The notes under the pieces were generated by a model, which was not told where the DNA came from, did not search any database, and saw nothing but the letters and a program-made list of their open reading frames with translations. From CAYJRR01 sp964372275 [NCBI: uncultured bacterium] (GTDB lineage Bacteria > CAYJRR01), in assembly GCA_964372275.1 (NCBI GenBank), contig CAYJRR010000022.1:1-41477 (forward strand): a stretch of 41,477 nt of DNA. The letters are read 5' to 3'. Position numbers and translations under genes: made by a program. Positions 34,181 to 41,477 of this stretch are shown here, in pieces; positions within the stretch are counted from its first letter, which is position 1, and the number at the start of each line of letters is the position of its first letter.

Positions 34181-34891
34181 CACGTCTCCTTCGGGATCGG
34201 GAGCAGCGTGAACCATTTCCTGGTCGAAGGGGTGGCCAAGGCGGGGCTGGGGGAGCCGTTCGTGGTGACCCACCCCTCACAGGCGCTCGCGGTGGCGAAC
34301 CGGTTTCGCGGGTACATCCGCAGTCCGGTGCTGACCGACATCCGGATCCGCTTTCCCGGCTTCGACGCCTACGACGTGGAACCGGCGGCGTTCCCCGACG
34401 TGCTCGCCGACCGTCCGCTCGTCGTCCACGGCAAGTGGCGCGGGAAGGCGACGGGGACGATCGAGGTCAGCGGCATCTCCGGCGAGGGGCGCTACGCACG
34501 GTCGTTCGCCGTCGGCGAGTCGAAACCGTCGCCCGACCATCGCGCGCTGCGCTATCTCTGGGTGCGCACCCGCGTCTCGAACCTCTGGGCCTTCGCGCCG
34601 GGACGGCTCACCGACGATCAGCGAAGCGAGGTCGTCAGGCTCGGCCTGACCTACGAGGTATTGACCGCCTTCACCTCCTTCGTCGCGGTTCACGACGTCG
34701 TGCGGAACGCCGGCGGCGACGGACGCGAGGTGGCGCAACCGCTCCCGCTGCCCGAGGGGGTAAGCGAGCGGGCGGTGGGGGGGATGGACGTGGGTGACGA
34801 ACCGGAGCTGATCGCGCTTCTGCTGGCGCTCGGGGCTATTGCCATCGTCCAGCACCTCCGTCGCCCGGCCTCCGAGGCGAGGAGGCTCTAG
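34181..34891 (+). pseudogene. C-terminal remnant of VIT/vWA-domain protein with PEP-CTERM-like tail
   Basis: The frame from 34181 matches only the end of VIT/von Willebrand A proteins: HVSFGIGSSVNHFLVEGVAKAG (end of the vWA fold), FRGYIRSPVLTDIRI, FPDVLADRPLVVHGKWRG, ARSFAVGE, LRYLWVRTRVSNL, GLTYEVLTAFTSFVAV and QPLPLPEGVSERAVG. Normal proteins are 600-900 residues and start with VIT and vWA domains, both missing here; upstream DNA is the mmsA control region. Translation could start at GTG 34208. The last 30 residues (GDEPELIALLLALGAIAIV then HLRRP) have the three-part form of an exosortase sorting signal: PE motif, hydrophobic helix, basic end. The exosortase gene starts on the next base. 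Truncation in the genome or a mis-assembly are both possible. Confidence 0.65.
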
Positions 34892-35617
34892 GTGATCGGG
34901 TCGCCCGCGCGGCGTCGGGATCACGCCGCTCCCTGGCTCTTCGCCGGGGCCGCGCTGTCGATCGCCTACGCGGTCAAGCGGTTCTACTCCAGCGCGTCGG
35001 TCGATGCGCTGCAGTGGCTCCTCGCGCCGGTGGCTGCGACCGGTGGTTGGGTGACCGGACGGCCGTTCGATCTCGAGCCCGGGGTCGGGTACGTCAACAC
35101 GACACTCCTCTTCGCGATCGTTCCCGCCTGCGCGGGGCTCAATTTCGGAATCGTCGCCTTCCTGTCGATCGCGTGGATCTGGCTTCGGCGGATCGACTCG
35201 CTCGCCGCGGCGGCGGCGCGGCTCGCCGTGGCGACCATCCTCGCCTACGTCGTGACCCTCACCGCCAACACGGTGCGCATCGTCCTCGCGATCGGCCTCC
35301 ACGCGTACGACGTCCGCTGGGGACCGCTAACGCCGAAGGTACTCCGTCGCGCCGTCGGCGTCGGGATCTACGTCACGACGTTGCTCCTCGTCGTCGAAGG
35401 GCTGCGCGCCGGGGTCTCGGTCGCGGTGCCGCTGGCGATCTACGGGGCCGTCTCCCTCGGGGTGCCGCTCCTGAATCACGCCGCAGTACAAGGGGAATTC
35501 GTGGCGCACGCCATGGCGACAGTCGCCGTCTCCTCCGCGGTCGCGGTCGGTTGGGCGGCTGCGCGTCGTGGATTCGGAGTGTCGCGATCGCGCCGGCCCG
35601 TTCTCCGCCTTCCGTAG
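34892..35617 (+). CDS. xrtK: Exosortase family protein, XrtK-like
   Basis: A 241-residue polytopic protein of the exosortase/archaeosortase family, membrane enzymes thought to cut C-terminal sorting signals of exported proteins. It starts at GTG 34892 with GAGGCGAGGAGG upstream. GVGYVNTTLLFAIVPACAGLNF (catalytic Cys80) and TANTVRI (Arg129) are the usual active-site pieces, and the GVGYVN and GVPLLNHA elements are those I associate with exosortase K. The third catalytic residue, a His normally about 25 residues after the Arg, is not obvious: that stretch reads VLRRAVGVGIYV; His137 is an alternative. The likely substrate is the truncated vWA protein encoded immediately upstream. Subfamily call is moderate. 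Confidence 0.75.
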   Translation: MIGSPARRRDHAAPWLFAGAALSIAYAVKRFYSSASVDALQWLLAPVAATGGWVTGRPFDLEPGVGYVNTTLLFAIVPACAGLNFGIVAFLSIAWIWLRRIDSLAAAAARLAVATILAYVVTLTANTVRIVLAIGLHAYDVRWGPLTPKVLRRAVGVGIYVTTLLLVVEGLRAGVSVAVPLAIYGAVSLGVPLLNHAAVQGEFVAHAMATVAVSSAVAVGWAAARRGFGVSRSRRPVLRLP

Positions 35618-35623
35618 GCGCCG

Positions 35624-37534
35624 GTGTACAATCGCCCCGTGGTCCCGCCCACGACGAGCGCCCAGCGCTTGGGTCGCTACCACCTCGTCCGGCTCGTCGG
35701 GACGGGAGGGATGGCCGAGATCTGGAAGGCCAAGGCGCAGGGGCCCGCCGGATTCGAGAAGGTCGTCGCCATCAAGAAGGTCCTCTCCCAGCTGGTCCAG
35801 GAGGGGGAGTTCACGGAGATGTTCGTCGAGGAGGCGAAGCTCGTCGCCACCCTCGCGCACCCGAACATCGTGCAGGTGTTCGACTTCGGACAGGTCGGTC
35901 GCGCCGACTACTTCATCGCGATGGAGTACGTCCCCGGCGGCAACCTGGCGCAGCTGCTCCACCGCTTGAAGGAGGCAGGCAGCCGCCTGCCGCGCGAGGT
36001 CGGTCTCTACATCGGCGTCGAGGCCTGCAAGGGTCTCGGGTTTGCGCACACCAAGACCGACGCCACCGGGAAGCCGCTCAACATCGTGCATCGCGATGTC
36101 TCCCCGCAGAACGTGCTGATGTCGTTCGGCGGCGAAGTGAAGGTCTCCGACTTCGGGATCGCCAAGGTGGCGAGCGCGCTCTCGCGCACGCAGACCGGTC
36201 ACGTGCGCGGGAAGCTCGCCTACATGAGCCCCGAGCAGGTCTCGATGCAGCCGCTCGACAACCGCAGCGACCTGTTCGCGCTCGGGGCCGTGATCTACGA
36301 GATGTTGGTCGGGGATCGACTGTTCTGGGCCACCGGCGCCCACGAGCTCTACCAGAAGCTGTCCACGTTTCGTGGTCCGGACGAGCGGGCGTTGGAGAAG
36401 GTGGGCGAGGACGTCGCCCGGATCCTGCGGACCGTCCTCCAGCCACGCGCCGCCGACCGCTTCGCCGATGCCGTGCAGCTCGAGGCGGCGCTGACCGCCG
36501 CGTTGGGGGTCGACGGGATCGTGCAGGCGCGGCGCGCGCTGGCGAGCATGATGCAGCGCCTCTTCGCGGAGGAGCTCAAGCACGAGTCGGAGCCCGATCC
36601 GGTCCTCCCCGAACGGCCGGACGAAGCGACCACCCTTCCGGCGGAACCGCCGACGGCGACGGTCGACGAGCTGAGTCTGAAGAGGAACATTCGCCGGATG
36701 GAGGCGACGACGGCGACCGGCCCCGGGGCGTCGACGCCCGGGCCGACCGACGCGAGGGCGTTGGCGGCGGCCCGGGCGAGAGGGGGAGCGGCCGGGACGG
36801 CGTCGCGGGGGAGTGCGGCGACCGGGGAGGGCCTCGAAACGGCCGTCGACCGGCGCCCACCGGCGCGCGGCGCCGAGGACGGCGTCGCCGGGCCGACGAT
36901 GGTCTCGAAGCACCAGCCGGTTCCGGCGGTGGCGGTGAAGGTCGATCCGCGCGGGGAACGCACCTCGGTCGCGCAGATCCGACCGTGGTGGGGCCCGGCC
37001 GTCGTCGCCGGGATCGTCGTGCTCGCGCTCGCCGCCTTCGGGATCTATACCAGGCCGACGACGCGCGTCGCTTCGACCGCGCCGCCGGCGGCCGGTGGAA
37101 CTGCGTCGGTCCCGGTGATCGCGACGGCCCCCGCCGCGCCGAAGTCCGTCCCGGTGGCCGCCCCCGCCGCCCTTCCGGCGGCCGCGCCCGCTTCCCTCGC
37201 CGCCCCGCCGATCGCGGGCGCCGCACCGTCGACGACCCCGATCCGCGCCCCGGTCGAGGCGCTCCCGGGCGCGAGCCGGAAGGCGCCGGCCAAGGTCGAG
37301 ACCGGCGCTCTGACCGTGACCGCGCGACCATGGGTGGAGATCTGGGTCGACGGCAAGAAGGTCGCAGGAGAGTCGGTTCGCGGCCACCGGCTTCCTGCCG
37401 GACGCCATTCGCTCCGTCTGATCAACGCCACCGCCGGCTTCGACCGGTCGATGTCGATCGAGGTCCCCGCCGACGGCGAGCTGCGCTTCGCGGTCGACGT
37501 GAAGGCCGGCACCGTCCGGGCCGTCTCTCCCTAG
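35624..37534 (+). CDS. Transmembrane Ser/Thr protein kinase with PEGA-like C terminus
   Basis: A 636-residue kinase. The kinase domain covers about residues 17-290 with VGTGGMAEIWKAK, VVAIKKVLSQ, IVHRDVSPQNVLM, VSDFGIAKVAS and LAYMSPEQVS. The catalytic loop has Ser where most kinases have Lys (HRDVSPQN), a variant seen widely in myxobacterial kinases and compatible with activity. A long Ala/Pro/Arg-rich linker leads to a membrane segment (WWGPAVVAGIVVLALAAFGIY, about 453-475), a second Ala/Pro-rich spacer and a PEGA-like beta domain at the end (VTARPWVEIWVDGKKV, HRLPAGRHSLRLIN). The GTG at 35624 is chosen; GTG 35639 is also possible. It ends four bases into the convergent PEGA/barrel gene. 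Confidence 0.88.
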   Translation: MYNRPVVPPTTSAQRLGRYHLVRLVGTGGMAEIWKAKAQGPAGFEKVVAIKKVLSQLVQEGEFTEMFVEEAKLVATLAHPNIVQVFDFGQVGRADYFIAMEYVPGGNLAQLLHRLKEAGSRLPREVGLYIGVEACKGLGFAHTKTDATGKPLNIVHRDVSPQNVLMSFGGEVKVSDFGIAKVASALSRTQTGHVRGKLAYMSPEQVSMQPLDNRSDLFALGAVIYEMLVGDRLFWATGAHELYQKLSTFRGPDERALEKVGEDVARILRTVLQPRAADRFADAVQLEAALTAALGVDGIVQARRALASMMQRLFAEELKHESEPDPVLPERPDEATTLPAEPPTATVDELSLKRNIRRMEATTATGPGASTPGPTDARALAAARARGGAAGTASRGSAATGEGLETAVDRRPPARGAEDGVAGPTMVSKHQPVPAVAVKVDPRGERTSVAQIRPWWGPAVVAGIVVLALAAFGIYTRPTTRVASTAPPAAGGTASVPVIATAPAAPKSVPVAAPAALPAAAPASLAAPPIAGAAPSTTPIRAPVEALPGASRKAPAKVETGALTVTARPWVEIWVDGKKVAGESVRGHRLPAGRHSLRLINATAGFDRSMSIEVPADGELRFAVDVKAGTVRAVSP

Positions 37535-39462
37535 AACCGCCAGCCCGCGGTGAGGCCGAGGGCGTGGAACGATTCGTCGATCGTGGCGTCGACGATCTCG
37601 GGGTCGGTGGGGATGGTGGAGACTCCGTCGAACCGGACCTGCCGGAGTTCCCCCTCGTAGTAGAGGCCGAACGTCCACCGTGCTCCGGCGTCGGCCGAAA
37701 CGCCCACGCTCCAGCCGACCGCCGGGCCGGGGTCGGGATCGTCGCCGCTGCTGCCCTCCGGAGACTCGGTCCACGAGAGGCCCGGCGCCACGGCGAGGGC
37801 GCCACGGAACGAATACGCCGTCCCCCCGATCCCGAACGGCACCGCCGTCGAGAGCCGCAGCTCCGCCGATCTTCGCCGGTACGAGGTGAGCAGTCCGAGC
37901 GTGCCGCTGTCGTCCGGTCCGGCCTCCGGGTCCTCGAAGTCGTTCGACCGGTGCGTCTCGGCGATCGTGCCCACCGACGCCGCGAGCGACGGGCCGTTCG
38001 CCCCTTTCGGTCTCCATCGGCCACCGACCGAGGCCCGCACGCGGTGACTCGACCCGCCGTCGGTCGTCCCCGGCTCGCCGTTCGGCAGATCGACTTCGAG
38101 CGAGGAGAAGGAGTACGAGAGCAGCATCGCGTCGGCTTCGAGGAACAGCGCCCTCCAGCCCGCCGCGACGCGCGCCCGAGGACCGGCGCCGTTGAAGGAG
38201 CTGTCGAAGGGGCCCCAGTCCCGGCCGCGCAGCGATCGGGTGCGCAGCACGAAAAGCCCGCCTCCTTCGGCGTCGACGTCGACCGCTCCCCGGGCACGTG
38301 CTTTGGCCGATTCGCGCGGAGGGACGGGACCGCGGCCACCCGGCGAACGGTCCGAAATGGCGCGGCCGTCGCCGCCACGTCCTTCGCTCCCCGCTCCGCG
38401 CGGTTCGGCGCCCGGGGCCCGAACCTCGATGCCGACCCGGAGCTTCTGTTCGGTCCACGCGGCGAGCGCGCCGCCCGCGGCCTCCGCCGCCGTGAACTTG
38501 TTCGCCGTGGCCCGCGCCGATCCGTCGAGCGCGACGATCGCCGCGCGGACCTCCGGCATCTCGCCCCGGGTCCCCACCAGTACGAGCCAATCGACGCCTC
38601 GGGAGGCGAAAGCGGCGAGCAGGACGGCGTCGTCGGGTCCGGGGGCGCCTCGCCACAAGAGCGCGTCGAACGCCACCTCCACCGGCGGATCGATCGCGCT
38701 CGGAAGCGCCATCACCAGCGCCATCGGTTCGCCCGTCCGCGCATCCCCGGAGGACTCCGCGGGCCCCGGTGGGCTCGGCACCTGGAAGGTCCGCGTTACC
38801 TCCCGGCGTCCCGGCGCGGCGACGGCCAACGTGTGCCTTCCCGCCGTGGCGTGGAAGGTCGGCCCGACGGTGCGTCCGTCGAGCTTCACCCACGATCGCG
38901 GGGGCAGGCCGTCGACGGCGATCGGGGTGAACCGGTGTTTCCGGCGGATCCGGTCGATCGCCTCCTTGAGCGACGGTCGGAACTCCTGCAGGTCGACGAC
39001 GAGCTTCGGATCGAGGCTGAGCGCGGCGAGCGCCTCCGACTCCGCCTGGGCCTGGTCGTTCAGCGCGAGGAAGACGGCCGTCCTCCACAGCAGGAGGCGG
39101 ATCCGTTCGGCGAGCGGGAAGGAGCCGCTCTTTTCCAGGATCAGCGCGATGGCCGACAGCCGGTCGAGGGCCACCGCCGACCGATCTTCGTAGTAGGCAT
39201 CGCTCGCCTGCTGGAACAGGGTGGTGACCTCACGCAGGGTGGCCGGATCGACCGGCGGGTCATCGCCCCGAGCGCCGGCGAGGTCGACCAGCGTCAACCG
39301 CCGGCCCGCGACCAGCCGCGTCTCGACCGTCCGCTGCAGCTCCCCCGCGGTCGCCGCGGGCCCGAGCCCGATCACCGCGACGCGATTCCTCTCCGCGGCG
39401 TCGGCCGTCGTGGACGCGATCGTCGCGAGGACGAAGGTCAGCAGGACCCGAAGCGAACGCAT
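37531..39462 (-). CDS. Exported PEGA-domain protein with C-terminal outer-membrane barrel
   Basis: A 643-residue exported protein with a signal peptide (cleavage near TADAAE, residue 22). It has a helical region at about 90-165 (QQASDAYYEDRSAVALDRL, TPR-like), a PEGA-like block (VDGLPPRSWVKLDGRTVGPTFHATAGRHTLAVAAPGRR), and a middle domain of unknown type. A low-complexity linker follows, then about ten amphipathic strands from residue 410 to the end, closing in LTAGWRF. The final aromatic residue is typical of outer-membrane barrels. It probably links an envelope sensor part to the outer membrane. It faces the Ser/Thr kinase gene tail-to-tail with a four-base overlap, and both have PEGA-like modules. 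No named family. Confidence 0.72.
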   Translation of the reverse strand: MRSLRVLLTFVLATIASTTADAAERNRVAVIGLGPAATAGELQRTVETRLVAGRRLTLVDLAGARGDDPPVDPATLREVTTLFQQASDAYYEDRSAVALDRLSAIALILEKSGSFPLAERIRLLLWRTAVFLALNDQAQAESEALAALSLDPKLVVDLQEFRPSLKEAIDRIRRKHRFTPIAVDGLPPRSWVKLDGRTVGPTFHATAGRHTLAVAAPGRREVTRTFQVPSPPGPAESSGDARTGEPMALVMALPSAIDPPVEVAFDALLWRGAPGPDDAVLLAAFASRGVDWLVLVGTRGEMPEVRAAIVALDGSARATANKFTAAEAAGGALAAWTEQKLRVGIEVRAPGAEPRGAGSEGRGGDGRAISDRSPGGRGPVPPRESAKARARGAVDVDAEGGGLFVLRTRSLRGRDWGPFDSSFNGAGPRARVAAGWRALFLEADAMLLSYSFSSLEVDLPNGEPGTTDGGSSHRVRASVGGRWRPKGANGPSLAASVGTIAETHRSNDFEDPEAGPDDSGTLGLLTSYRRRSAELRLSTAVPFGIGGTAYSFRGALAVAPGLSWTESPEGSSGDDPDPGPAVGWSVGVSADAGARWTFGLYYEGELRQVRFDGVSTIPTDPEIVDATIDESFHALGLTAGWRF

Positions 39463-39492
39463 CCGATCCGGATCATACGACCATCCGCCGCG

Positions 39493-40827
39493 TCACGCGC
39501 CCGAGACCGACACCCCGTCGAACAGGAGAGACGGGATGCGCACCGAGGAGTAGGTCCAGACGTCCGACCCCAGCTCGGCCAGCCTCTCCCAGAAGTCGCG
39601 GTGGTTGCCGGAGAGGTTCATCTCGGCGATCGCCTCCTGGCGCCGACCGTTCTCCACCCGGTATCCCTGGATACCGACCGAGAAGTCGCCGGTCAGGCTG
39701 TTGGAGTTCCCGCCGAGGAACGAGGTGACGACGATCCCGCGTTTCATCGACCCCTGGAGCGCGGCGAAGTCACGGGTTCCGGAGGAGATCACCAGGTTCG
39801 ACATCCCGCCGGTGGTCGGCTCCATCTTCAGCTTCTTGCCGTAGTAGGTGTCGACGAAGTAGTTGCGGAGTACCCCCTTCTCCACGATCGGCAGCCGCCG
39901 GGAGGAGATCCCTTCGCCGTCGAAGAGACGCGATCCGAGGGCGCCGGGGATCAGCGGGTCGTCGACGACGGTGAGCTTTTCCGAAACGACCTTCTGTCCT
40001 CGCTTTCCGTCGAGGAAGGAGCGCTTCTGCTGCAATGCGGAGGCGCTCGTCGCCGCCAGGAAGAAGCCGAGCAGCCGCCCCGCCGACCGGTTCTCCACCA
40101 GCACCGGTAGCGTTCCCCCCGCGACCTTGCGCGCGCCGATCCTCGCCCGGGCTCGATCGACCGCGGCGCGTCCAATCGCCGCCGGATCCCGGATCTCGTC
40201 GAAGCGCCGCGCGACGACGTACCAATAGTCTTCGGGCCGCTTGTCGCCGTCCTTCACCGTCGCTTCGGCGTAGGCCGAGAACGAGGTCGAGTCCTGCGTT
40301 CCGCGGAAGCCGTTGGAGGTGACGCGGATCGACTCCCCCCAGCCGTCGCTGAAGGAGGTGGTCACCGATTGGATCTCTCCCGGCTCGCCGGCCGCGAGGG
40401 CCGCGTCCTCGATCTCCCGCGCTTTGGCCTTGCGCGAGGCGGTCTCGACCTTCCCGTACGCAGGATCGGCCGATCCGAGGTCGACCGACGGGCGGTTCTC
40501 GTACAGCGTCGGGTCGGGGAGCGTGCGGAACGGGTCGGGTTCGAGCAGCCGGGTCATCGCCAGCGCGTTCTCGAGGAAGGGGGCCACCGACTCCCAGCGC
40601 AGGTCGTTCGTCGAGTGGCCGGAGAAGCGCCCGTCGGCGTAGACCGCCACCGACATCGACGCGGAGGCCGACTCCTGGAGCTTCTCGACCTTCCGCTCCC
40701 GGATCTCGCACTCCACCGAGCGGCCGCGGCCGACGACGACCGCGACCTCCTTGGCCCCCTTTTTCAGGAGGTGCTCGATCGACCGGTCGGCCAGCGCCGT
40801 CAACGCCTCGGAAGAGAGGGCGCTCAT
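39493..40827 (-). CDS. pmbA: TldE/PmbA family metalloprotease subunit
   Basis: A 444-residue protein of the PmbA/TldE family. With TldD it forms a heterodimeric protease known to process microcin B17 and the CcdA antitoxin and to modulate gyrase inhibition in enterobacteria. Marks of the family: an N-terminal RSVECEIRERKVEKLQESAS, ADGRFSGHSTNDL, LPVLVENRSAGRLLGFF, DPLIPGALGSRLFDGEGI, GVLRNYFVDTYYGKKL and the C-terminal GDFSVGIQGYRVENG. As expected for this subunit it has no HExxxH metal site. It overlaps tldD by four bases (ATGA), consistent with equal production of both subunits. No RiPP precursor or microcin gene is in the window. Confidence 0.92.
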   Translation of the reverse strand: MSALSSEALTALADRSIEHLLKKGAKEVAVVVGRGRSVECEIRERKVEKLQESASASMSVAVYADGRFSGHSTNDLRWESVAPFLENALAMTRLLEPDPFRTLPDPTLYENRPSVDLGSADPAYGKVETASRKAKAREIEDAALAAGEPGEIQSVTTSFSDGWGESIRVTSNGFRGTQDSTSFSAYAEATVKDGDKRPEDYWYVVARRFDEIRDPAAIGRAAVDRARARIGARKVAGGTLPVLVENRSAGRLLGFFLAATSASALQQKRSFLDGKRGQKVVSEKLTVVDDPLIPGALGSRLFDGEGISSRRLPIVEKGVLRNYFVDTYYGKKLKMEPTTGGMSNLVISSGTRDFAALQGSMKRGIVVTSFLGGNSNSLTGDFSVGIQGYRVENGRRQEAIAEMNLSGNHRDFWERLAELGSDVWTYSSVRIPSLLFDGVSVSGA

Positions 40828-41477
40828 GCCCGGCCTCCGACCGTCATCGCCGAGACCTTCACCGTCGGCATCCCCTGCGACACCGGGACGCTCTGGCCGT
40901 TCTTGCCGCAGGTCCAGCCCCCTTCGTCGATCTGCAGGTCGTCGGCGACCATGGTGATCTTGGCCAGGACCTCCGGACCGTTGCCGATGAGATTGGTGTC
41001 CTTGATCGGCCGGGTGAGCTTCCCGTCCTCGATCAGGAAGCCGGTCTTGACGAAGAAGGTGAAGTCGCCGGCGCCGATGTTCACCTGGCCGTTCGAGAAC
41101 GACTCGCAGTAGATCCCCTTCTTCACCGAGCGGACGATCTCCTCCGCCTTGTGCGGCCCCGGGAGCATGTAGGTGGCGCGCATGCGCGGCATCGGGACGT
41201 GGCGGAACGATTCGCGCCGCCCGGAACCGGTCGGCTTCACGCCGTAGTGCTTGGCGCTGATCCGGTCGTGCAGGTAGGAGGCGAGCACGCCGTCCTGCAC
41301 CAGATGGGTCTTCTCGGTGGCGTTCCCCTCGTCGTCGACGTTGATCGCGCCGCGCGCGTTCTCCACCGTGCCGTCGTCGACCACGTTGACGAACGACTCG
41401 GCGATCGGCTTCCCCATGCGCGTGGCGTAGGTCGAGGTCCCCTTGCGGTTGAAGTCGGCCTCCATCCCGTGGCCGAT
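40824..41477 (-). CDS. tldD: TldD metalloprotease subunit, C-terminal part (cut by window end)
   Basis: The 217 visible residues are the C-terminal half of TldD, the zinc-carrying partner of PmbA. The frame is open to the window edge. The first residues IGHGMEADFNRKGTS are the end of the metal motif HExxxHG, so its second His is in view and the first His-Glu lies outside. Further family blocks: DDGTVENARGAINVDDEG, THLVQDGVLASYLHDR, RRESFRHVPMPRM, GIYCESFSNGQVNIGAGDFTF and the last metal-ligand region DEGGWTCGKNGQSVPVS. Coordinates of the true start are unknown. It is cotranscribed with pmbA downstream. Confidence 0.92.
   Translation of the reverse strand: MGHGMEADFNRKGTSTYATRMGKPIAESFVNVVDDGTVENARGAINVDDEGNATEKTHLVQDGVLASYLHDRISAKHYGVKPTGSGRRESFRHVPMPRMRATYMLPGPHKAEEIVRSVKKGIYCESFSNGQVNIGAGDFTFFVKTGFLIEDGKLTRPIKDTNLIGNGPEVLAKITMVADDLQIDEGGWTCGKNGQSVPVSQGMPTVKVSAMTVGGRA

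Noticed and set aside
35014-40110. Very long open frame (about 1700 codons) on the plus strand across the exosortase, kinase and PEGA genes
   Set aside because: Its translation is Arg/Pro/Gly-rich without domains and it overlaps well-supported genes in other frames; long stop-free frames are expected at this GC content.

Overview
The window is a very GC-rich (roughly 70%) chromosomal segment from a Gram-negative bacterium. Signal peptides, five lipoprotein lipoboxes, two outer-membrane barrel-like proteins, an exosortase and a periplasmic Cu/Zn superoxide dismutase support a double membrane. Two Ser/Thr protein kinases, one with an HRDVSPQN catalytic loop often seen in myxobacteria-like genomes, together with the FG-GAP and PEGA-type proteins, point to a soil or sediment lineage such as Myxococcota or Acidobacteriota. 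No marker gene settles the phylum. I see no rRNA, tRNA, CRISPR array, insertion sequence or phage gene.

Layout. 1-3460 (+): 3' part of the helicase hrpB, an EVE-domain protein, lipoprotein sodC and a ferritin-like PaaA/PaaC-type diiron protein. 3630-5365: an FG-GAP repeat protein (+) overlapping tail-to-tail with a small luciferase-domain protein (-). 5389-11220 (+): CoA-binding protein, two consecutive metallo-beta-lactamase-fold hydrolases, a DUF885 peptidase-like lipoprotein and an NCS2 permease. 11387-15762: four exported proteins of unknown function, one carrying a likely single-base frameshift, and one joining a Flp-type prepilin N terminus to a C39-like papain fold. 15967-20461 (-): GAF histidine kinase, CHASE2 Ser/Thr kinase and a TPR protein in one unit. 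20610-23429 (-): argC, argB and an orphan DNA methyltransferase. 23473-25170 (-): a beta-propeller-like lipoprotein and a lysyl-oxidase-like lipoprotein.

25313-33983 (-) is the clearest functional unit: an eight-gene operon for reductive pyrimidine breakdown. In transcription order it holds mmsA, an unknown lipoprotein, beta-ureidopropionase, a small membrane protein, dihydropyrimidinase, a class III aminotransferase, preA and an NCS1 nucleobase permease. Uracil or thymine would be imported, reduced, ring-opened, decarbamoylated, transaminated and oxidised to acetyl-CoA or propionyl-CoA. PreT is absent and PreA lacks the usual C-terminal ferredoxin domain, so the electron donor is unresolved. 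The ribosome-binding site of mmsA sits in a perfect hairpin.

34181-35617 (+) holds an N-terminally truncated VIT/vWA protein with a PEP-CTERM-like tail, followed directly by an exosortase of the XrtK type, perhaps a decaying sorting pair. 35624-39462 has a Ser/Thr kinase and a convergent PEGA/barrel protein. 39493-41477 (-) is the TldD-PmbA protease pair, with tldD cut by the window edge.

The observations most worth following are the prepilin-peptidase fusion and its exported neighbours, the exosortase/truncated-substrate pair, PreA without iron-sulfur clusters, the methyltransferase coupled to argB, and the bacterial lysyl oxidase lipoprotein. No gap between genes exceeds 300 bases.
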